Positions 1 to 7,882 of a stretch of DNA of 33,236 nt are shown here, piece after piece. The notes beneath the pieces were generated by a model. The model was not told where the DNA came from and ran no database searches. It was given only the letters and a program-made list of their open reading frames with translations. Location: positions 1-33,236 of the forward strand of contig JACQDB010000151.1 of the NCBI GenBank assembly GCA_016201275.1. Direction: 5' to 3'. Position 1 is the first letter of the stretch, and every line of letters begins with the position of its first letter. Made by a program: the position numbers and the translations under genes. This DNA is from Acidobacteriota bacterium. GTDB taxonomy: Bacteria; Acidobacteriota; Blastocatellia; UBA7656.

Positions 1-81
1 ACTGGCAGGCGGTGGTAACATCGATTCGAGCAGTTGCCACTGCTCATCAGAGAGGTCGGTTGGATACGGTTTTCTGTCCAT
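1..81 (-). CDS. IS5-family transposase, N-terminal fragment (cut by window edge)
   Basis: Reading the minus strand from the ATG at 81-79 gives a 27-codon open frame that runs off the left edge. It begins MDRKPYPTDLSDEQWQLLES and then reads MLPPP. The block 'YPTDLSDEQWQLLE' is the characteristic start of IS5/IS4-type transposases with an N-terminal DUF4096-like domain. Only the N-terminus is visible, so the catalytic DDE residues cannot be checked and I cannot tell whether the full gene is intact. It is oriented away from the esterase gene. Confidence 0.75.
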   Translation of the reverse strand, partial: MDRKPYPTDLSDEQWQLLESMLPPPAS

Positions 82-139
82 TGCAAGATAAGTTTAACCA
101 TTCCAGCCGACTTTCTCATAATTCCAAAACACGCTCTTA
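1..139 (-). mobile_element. Terminal part of an IS5-like insertion sequence
   Basis: The transposase start at 81 is followed (outward on the plus strand) by about 55 bases of AT-rich leader. Then comes CCAAAACACGCTC at 124-136, which read on the minus strand is GAGCGTGTTTTGG. That resembles the GAG(C/T)GTGTTT-type terminal repeat of the IS5/IS427 group. The adjacent TTA at 137-139 would fit a TNA target duplication. The other end lies outside the window, so the boundary at about 136-139 is inferred rather than shown. Confidence 0.5.
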
Positions 140-196
140 GAGGTTTTTCAAGACTTTTGTTACCCATTTGTTACTCATCTTTGTAATGCCTTTTGT

Positions 197-225
197 TTGC
201 CGCAATTAAAAGATGTCTTTATAAT
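197..225 (+). promoter_or_regulatory. Candidate sigma-70 promoter giving a leaderless esterase mRNA
   Basis: TTGCCG at 197-202, a 17-base spacer and a perfect TATAAT at 220-225 form a good sigma-70-like promoter. The expected start of transcription, about seven bases after the -10 box, falls on the ATG at 232. No Shine-Dalgarno sequence precedes that ATG. The transcript is therefore predicted to be leaderless or nearly so. Confidence 0.5.
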
Positions 226-231
226 TTAATC

Positions 232-933
232 ATGAAAATCTTTCTGTTCAGCCTGTTCTGCGTTGGCATCCTGAGCCTTGGGGCTTGTCAACGCAACCGC
301 TCAAATCAACCGGCGTCCACTATGCCGCCTACAACGACTACGGATGCGCCTGGTAAAAGTTTACCCAAGATCGTCGCTTTCGGCGATAGCCTGACCGCAG
401 GCTTGGGTTTGCAACCGTCGCAAAGTTATCCGGCGCTGCTGCAAAAGCGTTTGCAGGAAGAGGGCTATGAATACGAAGTGGTGAACGCGGGGATTTCCGG
501 CGACACCTCGGCGGGCGGGGTGCGGCGCATAGATTGGTCTTTGCAAGACAATGTGAAGTTTGTCATTGTCGAGCTTGGTGCCAACGATGTGCTGCGCCTG
601 CAACCGGTCGAGCCGATGAAGCAGAATTTAAGCGCCATCATCGAACGCGCCAAAGCCAAAGGCGCGACCGTGCTACTGGCCGGAATGGAAGCGCCGACGA
701 ATTCAGGAAGCGAGTATCGCAAGGCCGTACACGAAGCCTTTCCGGCGCTGGCCAAACAACATCAAGCGGTATTGATTCCGTTTTTTCTGGAAGGCGTAGC
801 GGGGCTTGACTCTTTGAATCAAGGCGATGGCATTCATCCGAATGTCGAAGGCACCAAGCGGGTCACCGAAACGGTTTACCAATATTTGAAGCCGTTGCTG
901 GATAAAGCGAAGGCGGCAGCGATTGCCCCTTGA
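232..933 (+). CDS. GDSL-family arylesterase/lysophospholipase-like lipoprotein (TesA-like)
   Basis: This 233-residue protein belongs to the SGNH/GDSL hydrolase family, which hydrolyses esters, thioesters or lysophospholipids outside the cytoplasm. Residues 1-18 are a lipoprotein signal ending in a lipobox (LSLGAC, Cys19), so it is probably membrane-anchored in the periplasm. Block I is FGDSLTAGLGL with nucleophile Ser53. Block III is GAND with Asn119. The C-terminal DGIHPN supplies Asp199 and His202. A Thr/Pro-rich linker separates the anchor from the domain. I chose ATG 232 over an upstream TTG at 193 because only 232 gives a clean lipoprotein signal and because the likely promoter lies between them. 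A strong terminator follows at 977-1004. The exact substrate is unknown. Confidence 0.9.
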   Translation: MKIFLFSLFCVGILSLGACQRNRSNQPASTMPPTTTTDAPGKSLPKIVAFGDSLTAGLGLQPSQSYPALLQKRLQEEGYEYEVVNAGISGDTSAGGVRRIDWSLQDNVKFVIVELGANDVLRLQPVEPMKQNLSAIIERAKAKGATVLLAGMEAPTNSGSEYRKAVHEAFPALAKQHQAVLIPFFLEGVAGLDSLNQGDGIHPNVEGTKRVTETVYQYLKPLLDKAKAAAIAP

Positions 934-976
934 TCGGAAACCAGAGTGAGTTGGGCGGCTGACCACATAAAAAAAA

Positions 977-1004
977 CGCGGATTGATGGCACGATCAATC
1001 CGCG
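977..1004 (+). terminator. Rho-independent terminator after the esterase gene
   Basis: A perfect 11-base-pair stem (CGCGGATTGAT at 977-987, complement at 994-1004) encloses a 6-base loop. It has a run of A on its left and ACTTTT on its right, so it could end transcription in either direction. It lies 44 bases after the esterase stop codon. Confidence 0.75.
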
Positions 1005-1081
1005 ACTTTTAAGAGGAGAACAGCCACTCTGAGTACAAATCGAAAAACTCCACATGAAACGGAAACTGCGTATAAGTGCTG

Positions 1082-1116
1082 GGCGCGCCAACCACAGGGC
1101 TAAGAGTTGGCGCGCC
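1082..1116. repeat. GC-rich inverted repeat (hairpin)
   Basis: GGCGCGCCAAC at 1082-1092 pairs perfectly with GTTGGCGCGCC at 1106-1116 across a 13-base loop. No T-run follows, so it does not look like a simple terminator. It is the second of three hairpins in 220 bases. Confidence 0.7.
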
Positions 1117-1156
1117 TAAAAATCAAGACGCGCGTCAGACACCCAACAGCGCGTCC

Positions 1157-1194
1157 TGCTAGTTGCGGGAGTTCTCCTGCGCCCGCGACTAGCA
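1157..1194. repeat. Inverted repeat, 13-bp stem
   Basis: TGCTAGTTGCGGG at 1157-1169 pairs with CCCGCGACTAGCA at 1182-1194, with one G-T pair and a 12-base loop. A compensating-type wobble rather than a break in the stem is compatible with an RNA structure. No adjacent coding frame was recognised. Confidence 0.6.
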
Positions 1195-1949
1195 ATACGT
1201 CAGTCTGTAGTGCAATGCCTGTGCCAGTGCCATAGATATTTTTTTCTTGATTTTTCGCCGATTTTCGTAGGTTTTTCCTGACTTGATGGAAATTTACTGA
1301 GGCAGTTTTGCTCCCTTGTGGCGGAATGGAAGTTTACCAACAAGGTGGCCGCCATGAATTTGATCATCTCTTCGAGGGTAAACGGTCAACCATAGAATCG
1401 GCTCTGGTCGCTTGTCTGTAGCCTGATCGGCAAGAGGCTTTCAGTTTGGACGGACGACTGCGGGTTGACCGGCAGCAGTTTTGGCGACGCGCCTACAGGC
1501 ACTGATCTCAACTCAGGCACTAACTCAAAAACAGTGCGATAAATCTCGTCGCGCTCTACTGCTGATCGCCAAACTCGCTGGCCTTCAAAAGCGCGGAACG
1601 CTCAGGAAAGTGCGCGGCAACTCATGTTGAGCCATCGTCATCTCGCGGCTTCGCGGTCATAGCGCTGCTGGTTTGTTCGCCCAGCAACTGCATAAGAAGC
1701 GTTGCGCCAGAGCGCGCGCTAGTTCTCTTGAACGACGTGACCAGGCGTGACCAACAGTCAATGCTGGTTGCATTCACAGGCGCACATGGGTTTCATCACT
1801 GCACTTGCGCTCTCGGACGAGAGTAAAAAATTCAGTACAGTGTGTACATTCGCCATAGCACTTGCGGACACACCTATCCTGGAACTTTGGGATTTTTCGG
1901 CAATATAAACTTCGTGTGATTTGGAAGTCGAATGGATTACACGCTGCGT
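1195..1949. other. Gene-poor spacer between the hairpins and the small minus-strand gene
   Basis: About 750 bases with no complete gene that I can support on either strand. Apart from the possible decayed frame at 1386-1635, I see no tRNA, no recognisable riboswitch and no clear promoter. Its position close to an insertion sequence suggests a region of past rearrangement. Confidence 0.5.
1386..1635 (-). pseudogene. Possible decayed coding frame, unknown family
   Basis: On the minus strand an open frame of 71 codons (1601 down to the stop at 1386-1388) has coding-like composition, including 'FEGQRVWRSAVERDEIYRTV' followed by FELVPELRSVPVG. It has no usable start at its upstream end. A short frame starting at the ATG at 1635-1633 (MAQHELPRTFLSVPRF) ends just where the longer frame opens, as expected if one base was gained or lost. 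I do not recognise a family. This could also be chance, since nothing else supports it. Confidence 0.22.
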
Positions 1950-2144
1950 TTAGGCGAACAGCGATGAGAACATCTGGCGCGCTTTTTGTTTCTGGCTCGC
2001 CTGTCTTTCATTCACCCAACCTCTGACTACTTCTATGGGATTTTTCGCTGCCGCCGTTTCCTCGGCGTGCTCTTTTTCCGACAGATTGCGTTCTTTCTCT
2101 TGTTCCTCTACATCTTTTCGTTTGATCAGTCTTACGCTTTGCAT
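1950..2144 (-). CDS. Small charged protein of unknown function
   Basis: A 64-residue protein with no signal peptide or membrane segment. The N-terminal half is strongly charged (KRKDVEEQEKERNLSEKE) and probably helical. The C-terminal half contains VVRGWVNERQ and ends KARQMFSSLFA. A good ribosome binding site (AGAGGAAAG, read on the minus strand) lies 5-10 bases upstream of the ATG at 2144, which is the main reason for accepting it as a gene. It stands alone in a gene-poor stretch. I do not recognise a named domain. It could be a small regulatory or nucleic-acid-associated protein, but that is only a guess. Confidence 0.55.
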   Translation of the reverse strand: MQSVRLIKRKDVEEQEKERNLSEKEHAEETAAAKNPIEVVRGWVNERQASQKQKARQMFSSLFA

Positions 2145-2638
2145 CTCTTCTTTCCTCTGCTCTGTGAAAATTGATTCTGGAAATCTTTACGGTGCGCTTA
2201 ATCTGAGAGCAATCACTGTGCCGCGCAATCTCCACCTCGCCTCGACGTACCGATTGGCAACGGAGAAAGGCCTATGAAGGGTGAGAACACCAAGCATTTT
2301 CCGCGTTTTTCTTAGGAAAAACGTCGCACTTACTTCAGCCACACACCATATGGTGAGCGCTTGCAGACCCCGGCGCGACGACATTCCATTTGGGAACTGT
2401 GTAGAAAAATTGTTCCAAATCAATCCAGCGTTCACAAATCATACATACAATTTTAGGCGGCAAGTGGCCGCAAGGTTCGCCCTGCGTTTTTCATACACCA
2501 GCCGACAAAGTTCCGGCTCCCTTTTGCAACTTTTCCTGGTCGGTTGCGTTTGCTGATAAATCTTCGCGGCTCGTATTTTTTATGGTAGAGTTGATTTTGC
2601 GCCCCGTGAGAGAACAAAAAAAGTGGAGACCCAAATTA
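2145..2638. other. Spacer between the small gene and moxR
   Basis: About 490 bases without a convincing gene. It contains a small palindrome at 2304-2323 (CGTTTTTC, 4-base loop, GAAAAACG). A weak promoter-like pair (TTGCTG, 18 bases, TATTTT) lies just before 2582. Several open frames overlap here on both strands, but none has a ribosome binding site or recognisable sequence. Confidence 0.4.
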
Positions 2639-3583
2639 GTGATAACCACCGCAGGCAAGATCGAACAACTCCAATCCACAATCGAAAGCGTCATTCATGG
2701 CAAAGCCGATGTCGTACAACTCTCTCTGGTGGCGCTGTTGGCGGGCGGTCATTTGTTGATTGAAGATGTGCCGGGGGTCGGCAAAACCACTTTGGCGCAA
2801 GCCTTGGCGCGCAGTTTCGATTGCTCCTTTCAACGCCTGCAATTTACTTCCGATATGTTGCCATCCGACATTGTCGGTCTGGAAATCTACAATCAAAAGC
2901 GTGGCGAATTTGACTTCAAACCCGGCCCGATTTTTGCCAACGTCATTCTCGCCGACGAGATCAATCGCACCACTCCGAAAACTCAATCGGCCTTGCTGGA
3001 AGCGATGGCCGAAGGTCACGTCACCGTCGAGCAGGATACCTATCAACTGCCGAAACCGTTTATGGTGCTGGCGACGCAAAATCCTGTGGAGCATCACGGC
3101 ACTTACCCCTTGCCCGAATCACAACTCGACCGCTTTATGATGCGCCTGCGGATGGGCTATCCAGATGCCGAAGATGAAAAAGTCATCCTGCGTCAGCAAA
3201 CTCTCAACTCGCCGCTCGACCATATACGCCCGGTGATGAGCGGCAATGACATTTTGGAATTGCAACACGAAGTCCGCCAAGTCGCTGTGGATGAATCGCT
3301 GGTGGATTACTTGATTAACATCGTGCGCGCTTCCCGCGAAACCGAAATCCTAAATCTGGGAGTCAGTCCACGCGGCAGCCTGGCGCTTTATCACGCGTCG
3401 CAGGCGCTGGCCTATATCGAAGGGCGCGACTTTGTGATTCCCGACGACATCAAGCGTCTGGTGGTGCCGATTTTCGCTCATCGCATCATTGTCAATTCGC
3501 GCTTCTCGATAGGCTTGCGCCGTTCCGACGAAGCCGAAGCCGCCCTCAAAGAGATTCTTCGTAACATCAACGTGCCGCTGTGA
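2639..3583 (+). CDS. MoxR-family AAA+ ATPase
   Basis: A MoxR-type AAA+ ATPase of about 314 residues. It has a Walker A motif (EDVPGVGKTT, around residues 42-51) and a Walker B motif (VILADEIN, around 102-109) followed by RTTPKTQSALLEAM. It also has a sensor-1-like segment (MVLATQNPVEHHGTYPLPE) with the family's typical LDRFMM, and a C-terminal lid. Such ATPases are thought to act as chaperones or activators of VWA/DUF58 partner proteins. The GTG at 2639 has a GGAG 10 bases upstream and starts right before the conserved helix. An ATG at 2582 would add 19 unconserved residues and has no ribosome binding site. The DUF58 gene follows after 8 bases, so the two are cotranscribed. Confidence 0.93.
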   Translation: MITTAGKIEQLQSTIESVIHGKADVVQLSLVALLAGGHLLIEDVPGVGKTTLAQALARSFDCSFQRLQFTSDMLPSDIVGLEIYNQKRGEFDFKPGPIFANVILADEINRTTPKTQSALLEAMAEGHVTVEQDTYQLPKPFMVLATQNPVEHHGTYPLPESQLDRFMMRLRMGYPDAEDEKVILRQQTLNSPLDHIRPVMSGNDILELQHEVRQVAVDESLVDYLINIVRASRETEILNLGVSPRGSLALYHASQALAYIEGRDFVIPDDIKRLVVPIFAHRIIVNSRFSIGLRRSDEAEAALKEILRNINVPL

Positions 3584-3591
3584 GGTAGTGC

Positions 3592-5229
3592 ATGAACCGG
3601 CAGGCCATACGCGACTTTTTCATCACCGTCTTTTTTTTAGGGCTGGCCTTCGTCGTTGCCATGCTCAGTTCGATTGCCGCCGACCAATACAACCCGCAAC
3701 TCGCGGCCATCGCCGCAGGTATATCGCTGTTGCTTGCCGCCGTGGGTGCGGCCTACATCATTCCCAGACTGGCGCGCAACATCCGTCTGGAAATGCTGCG
3801 CTTCGCGGTTCGCACCACGGTCACGGTTGAAGGCGTTCTGTTTGTCGTCTTTCTGGTGGTCATCGGTTTTGCCGCCTGGAACACCGGCAATAATCTGCTT
3901 TATTTAGTGCTGTCGGCGATGATTGCGTTTTTGATCGCCGCCAATTTCATAGGCCGCGTTTCCATCGGCGAGGTCTCCGTGCAACTGCGATTTCCCGATC
4001 ACATATACGCCGGTGAACCCGCCAACATCACGGTCTCGGTTACCAATCACAAGCACCTGATGCCGAGCTACAGCTTTGTCGTCGAAGCCCTGTCGGCGGA
4101 AGACGACGAGTTCACCAAAGCGCGCCGCGAAATTGCCCAGCCGCGAAAAAGCACAAAGAAAAGAGCGAAACCGAAAACGCCTAAGCGCCAGGCGAAACAG
4201 GCCGATGACAAAAGCGAAGTTCGCAACACAACTTCACACGCCGCTGCCGCAACGAATGCGCCGACGCCACCGGACGGTCACAAAAAGAAACTCGGCAAAC
4301 TAGCTTACTTCCTTGTGGTTCCGGCGCAGGCCAGCGCCCGACAACGCATTCAACACACTTTCGTGCGCCGTGGGCGTTATCAAATCACCGGCTTTCGCAT
4401 CGCTACCAAATTCCCTGCGGGCTTTTTCAAAAAGTGGCGCAGGATTGATGCCAGCGGCGAAATCATCGTCTATCCGAATCCGCAAACCGTTGACGATTTC
4501 TATCAAGGCTTGCCAATGATTGTTGGGCAGATTCAAAGTCACACACGCGGTTCCGGCGATGAACTGTACGCCATACGGCAATATCAATCTTCCGATCAGA
4601 TGCGCCACATTGATTGGAAAGCGACAGCCAAATCAACCCGACTGATGGTGCGCGAAACCACCCGCGAAGATGAACGGCGCTTGACCATTGTGTTTGACAC
4701 CGTGCAGCGCACTGCGCTTCAAGGGGCGGCGGACGCCGAGATTGACGACCACCTTGCCGAACCATTTGCCGAACAGTTCGAGCGCGCCATTATTCACGCC
4801 GCTTCTCTGGCCAGACACTTTATTGTGGAGCAGGCCGACGTGGAATTGATTGCCACCGACGAGAGCTACAATGTCCGTTCCGGTTCCGGGCATGAACACC
4901 TGCACAAAATTCTGCGCTCGCTGGCCATGCTGGAACCGACGGTGCTGGAAAAGGACGATGAAGCCGCCGCCAACGCGCCCTCGCGTCACGGCCTGCTGAG
5001 GCGGTTTTTTACTCCCGATGCCAATTTGTATGATGACGAGGCCGTGACCGATCCAGAGGCCAGAGCGAAACAGGCCGTGGACGGGCGCATCAACTGGCAA
5101 TCGCTGGATGCGGTTCCTTTGCTGACCGATGAAAGACGCTTCAAAGTATTAATCACCTCGGCGGCCAAGGGTTCGATTCCGGCCAGCGTTTGGCGCAGCG
5201 CTCACGTCGTCTATATGGAAGACCTTTGA
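3592..5229 (+). CDS. DUF58-domain membrane protein, partner of MoxR
   Basis: A 545-residue protein. The N-terminus has two membrane segments (about 10-30 and 36-56) and a second hydrophobic pair (about 80-120). The extramembrane part ends in a DUF58 domain with the family signature 'YAIRQYQSSDQMRHIDWKAT' around residues 325-345 and an E-R-R-L-T-I-V-F-D-T strand after it. An unusual Lys/Ala/Pro-rich insertion of about 50 residues (roughly 182-230) interrupts the region between the beta-sandwich part and DUF58, probably a flexible loop. An SD-like GAGG lies just upstream of ATG 3592, overlapping the moxR stop region. DUF58 proteins accompany MoxR ATPases and transglutaminase-like proteins in many bacteria. 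Their biochemical role is not established. Confidence 0.9.
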   Translation: MNRQAIRDFFITVFFLGLAFVVAMLSSIAADQYNPQLAAIAAGISLLLAAVGAAYIIPRLARNIRLEMLRFAVRTTVTVEGVLFVVFLVVIGFAAWNTGNNLLYLVLSAMIAFLIAANFIGRVSIGEVSVQLRFPDHIYAGEPANITVSVTNHKHLMPSYSFVVEALSAEDDEFTKARREIAQPRKSTKKRAKPKTPKRQAKQADDKSEVRNTTSHAAAATNAPTPPDGHKKKLGKLAYFLVVPAQASARQRIQHTFVRRGRYQITGFRIATKFPAGFFKKWRRIDASGEIIVYPNPQTVDDFYQGLPMIVGQIQSHTRGSGDELYAIRQYQSSDQMRHIDWKATAKSTRLMVRETTREDERRLTIVFDTVQRTALQGAADAEIDDHLAEPFAEQFERAIIHAASLARHFIVEQADVELIATDESYNVRSGSGHEHLHKILRSLAMLEPTVLEKDDEAAANAPSRHGLLRRFFTPDANLYDDEAVTDPEARAKQAVDGRINWQSLDAVPLLTDERRFKVLITSAAKGSIPASVWRSAHVVYMEDL

Positions 5230-5320
5230 TCGTGAATCGTAATTTGTCATCCTTGCGTGATGAGTTGGTTTGAGTGATAAGCAATGACGTGGCTGCCGCC
5301 ATAATCTTTCACTATTCCAG

Positions 5321-5361
5321 GTTCGTTGCTTACGATTCGTTGCTTGCGGTTCGTGGCTTAC
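5321..5361 (+). repeat. Three degenerate 13-14 bp tandem repeats
   Basis: GTTCGTTGCTTAC (5321-5333), GATTCGTTGCTTGC (5334-5347) and GGTTCGTGGCTTAC (5348-5361) are head-to-tail copies of one unit. They end four bases before the TgpA-like start codon and occupy the place where a ribosome binding site would be expected. Confidence 0.65.
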
Positions 5362-5365
5362 TGAT

Positions 5366-7768
5366 ATGAATTTCGACACTTATTTCAAAATCACTTCTTA
5401 TGCGCTCATCGCCTCAGCGTTTTCGGCAATGGCGCTGACCGGAGAGTTGTACGCGATCCCGATTTTGCTTTACACCGTGGCTTTGGTCATCAGTTTTTAT
5501 GCCGATTGGCGGGGCTTGACGCGCTTTCGCCTGCGCGAGTGGATGTGGCGTTTGCTGACCGCGCTCTACATTCCTTTCATGATTGTGGATGCGACGATTT
5601 TCACCAATCGCATTATGGCGCTGGTGCATCTGTCGTTGTTTGCTTCGGCAGCGAAATTGTTTCAGAACAAGACCGACCGCGATTGGGTGTTCCTTTATTT
5701 GATCGCCTTTTTTCAAATGCTGTTGGCCGCCGGATTGACTTTCAATGCGATCTTTGTGGCTTCCTTGGTGGCCTTTTTATTCTTCTTCATTTCGACTCTC
5801 GCCGCTTTCGAGATTCAGCGCACACGCCGTCTGGTAGCCCACGGCAGCGAAGAAATCATCACCCGTTCAACTAAAATTTTCGGTAAAAAGTCGAACGCAA
5901 AAAAAGCGACTATGGCGAGCGATTCACCAACCGCAAAGGTGCGCCGCGTGCGCTATCTGCTGGGTGCCTCGTTCGCTCAAGCCCTCATCATCGCGGCTTT
6001 GACCTTGCCGTTTTTCTTTATGATTCCGCGTTTCGGCAGTGGCAATCTGGCCAGCAAACTAGGCGAAAACGAAACCCTCACGGGCTTTTCGGAAAATGTC
6101 GAGTTGGGCAAGTTTGCCGAAATCAAACAAAGCACCCGCGTCATCATGCGCGTGCGATTGAATCATGCGCCGAGCCATTATATTCGCTGGCGCGGCGTCG
6201 TGCTGGAATACTACAACGGCAAAAGCTGGCAATTGACCAAGCTGGCGAATCGTCTGGCTTCCACTACGCAATTTCAAAAGAGCAACAACGAAGACCCGGA
6301 GGTGGATGAAAATATTGAGCGCACCTATTTCTGGCAGCCCTCGCCTTTTGACCAACCCTTGAAAGATGAAGTGCTGGCGCAGAGAATTACTTTGGAACCT
6401 TTGAACAGCGGAACCCTGTTCGCTACACACGCCGTGAAAACTGTGGACGCGCCTTTACGCGATGTCCGCCAAGACAGTTTGACTGGTGCGGTTTCCACGC
6501 CGCGCTTGAAAGGCCGTATTCAATATAGCATTTTATCCAATATCAGCGCGCCTACAGAAGACGAACTGCGCGATGACAATGGCAACGACTATCAACCGGT
6601 CATCAAAGATTTATATCTGCAAAAACCTGAAGCCGCAAAAGGCGAAATTGCCTTCGACCCGCGCATCCGAGAACAAGCGCTCAGAGTCACCGCCGGAGCG
6701 AAAACCATTTACGACAAAGCACGCGCCATTGAAAAATATTTGAAGTCCGAATTTCGCTATTCGCTTGATTTGAAGATTGGCGGCAGTGATCCGCTCGCCG
6801 AATTTTTATTCAAGGTGAAAGAAGGCCACTGCGAATATTTTGCGACCGCTATGGTGATGCTGTTGCGCTCAATCGGCATACCGGCGCGCATCGTCAACGG
6901 TTTTCAGATGGGCGAGTACAATTCTCTCAACGGTCAATACACGGTGCGCGAAAGCGACGCGCACTCCTGGGTAGAAGTCTATTTTCTGCATTCCAAAAGC
7001 CATCTGGAAGCGCTGAAAAACGACCCTGCTTTGCCCAAGAATATCGAACTCGCAGCCAAAGGCGTCTGGGTGGAATTCGACCCCACGCCGAGCGCCGGTT
7101 TGAACGATTATTCACAAGGCGGATTGCGTGCTTCGCTACGACAATATCTTGATGCGCTGGAGGTCTTCTGGCTCGATTATGTCGTCACCTTAGACCGCGA
7201 TGAGCAGGCTTCGCTGATGGTGGAAATCCAGCATCGGTTGCTGGATTTCAAAAACCGTGTGCTGGCCTATTTCAAATCGGCGAAAGCCTGGTTGAAGCAG
7301 AAATACTACGCGCTGATTAATCCGCGCAATTGGACTAGCGTAGATTTCATCAAGTTGGGCAGTGCGCTGCTGGCGCTGTTGCTGGCGGCCTTTGCGCTTT
7401 ATATGACGCTCGCTTATCGCAAACGGCGCAAGCTCAAACCGACGGGCTATAACCCGTGGTGGTATCGGACATTTTTATTGCCCTGGTTACGTCGCTTCAA
7501 ACGCCGCCAACACGACCATCGTGCTTCTGCCGTGCTGTTTTATGAGCAGATGCTGGCGATAGCGGCGCGCGCCGGACTGCGAAAACTGCCGGAACAAACG
7601 CCTATGGAATTTGCCGCCGCTTCGGGCTATCTACAGATACAGGAAATCACCACGGCCTATCATCGCGTGCGCTTTGGCGGAGCCATCCTCGATGAAACGG
7701 AAAGCCGTCGAGTCTCTGGCCTGCTTGCCGATTTGAAGCGCCGCATAGGGCATTCCGCAAAACCTTGA
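5366..7768 (+). CDS. TgpA-like membrane transglutaminase (DUF3488-TGc-DUF4129)
   Basis: An 800-residue membrane protein. The first ~230 residues hold several membrane helices (DUF3488-like). A periplasmic transglutaminase-like domain follows, with the complete catalytic triad: Cys489 in EGHCEYFAT, His533 in SDAHSWVEVYF and Asp572 in WVEFDPTP. One more membrane helix lies around 665-690, and the C-terminal cytoplasmic domain matches the DUF4129 type (YEQMLAIAARAGLRKLPEQTP). In Pseudomonas the related TgpA is an essential transglutaminase-like protein, but the substrate in other phyla is unknown. It is third in line after MoxR and DUF58, with a 136-base gap carrying tandem repeats. No clear Shine-Dalgarno precedes ATG 5366. 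Its stop codon lies within a terminator stem. Confidence 0.92.
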   Translation: MNFDTYFKITSYALIASAFSAMALTGELYAIPILLYTVALVISFYADWRGLTRFRLREWMWRLLTALYIPFMIVDATIFTNRIMALVHLSLFASAAKLFQNKTDRDWVFLYLIAFFQMLLAAGLTFNAIFVASLVAFLFFFISTLAAFEIQRTRRLVAHGSEEIITRSTKIFGKKSNAKKATMASDSPTAKVRRVRYLLGASFAQALIIAALTLPFFFMIPRFGSGNLASKLGENETLTGFSENVELGKFAEIKQSTRVIMRVRLNHAPSHYIRWRGVVLEYYNGKSWQLTKLANRLASTTQFQKSNNEDPEVDENIERTYFWQPSPFDQPLKDEVLAQRITLEPLNSGTLFATHAVKTVDAPLRDVRQDSLTGAVSTPRLKGRIQYSILSNISAPTEDELRDDNGNDYQPVIKDLYLQKPEAAKGEIAFDPRIREQALRVTAGAKTIYDKARAIEKYLKSEFRYSLDLKIGGSDPLAEFLFKVKEGHCEYFATAMVMLLRSIGIPARIVNGFQMGEYNSLNGQYTVRESDAHSWVEVYFLHSKSHLEALKNDPALPKNIELAAKGVWVEFDPTPSAGLNDYSQGGLRASLRQYLDALEVFWLDYVVTLDRDEQASLMVEIQHRLLDFKNRVLAYFKSAKAWLKQKYYALINPRNWTSVDFIKLGSALLALLLAAFALYMTLAYRKRRKLKPTGYNPWWYRTFLLPWLRRFKRRQHDHRASAVLFYEQMLAIAARAGLRKLPEQTPMEFAAASGYLQIQEITTAYHRVRFGGAILDETESRRVSGLLADLKRRIGHSAKP

Positions 7769-7797
7769 AACTGGCTAGTGTAGCCGGTTTCAAGGTT
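7761..7797 (+). terminator. 17-bp hairpin terminator, palindromic repeat copy A
   Basis: A 17-base-pair stem with one G-T pair (left arm 7761-7777, right arm 7781-7797) and a 3-base loop is followed by TTTTA. The left arm includes the stop codon of the transglutaminase gene. The central 29 bases (CCTTGAAACTGGC...GCCGGTTTC) recur at 8557 and 10891. Confidence 0.75.
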
Positions 7798-7882
7798 TTA
7801 CATCGCCTCTGCAAAGAACTCCGCTTTGACAATACCCAAGCCTGTGCCATAGCATACGTGGCAGATTGGAGAGGTTGCGGTT

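Noticed and set aside
2187-2435. 82-codon minus-strand open frame
   Set aside because: No ribosome binding site, no recognisable sequence, and it overlaps other chance frames in a spacer.
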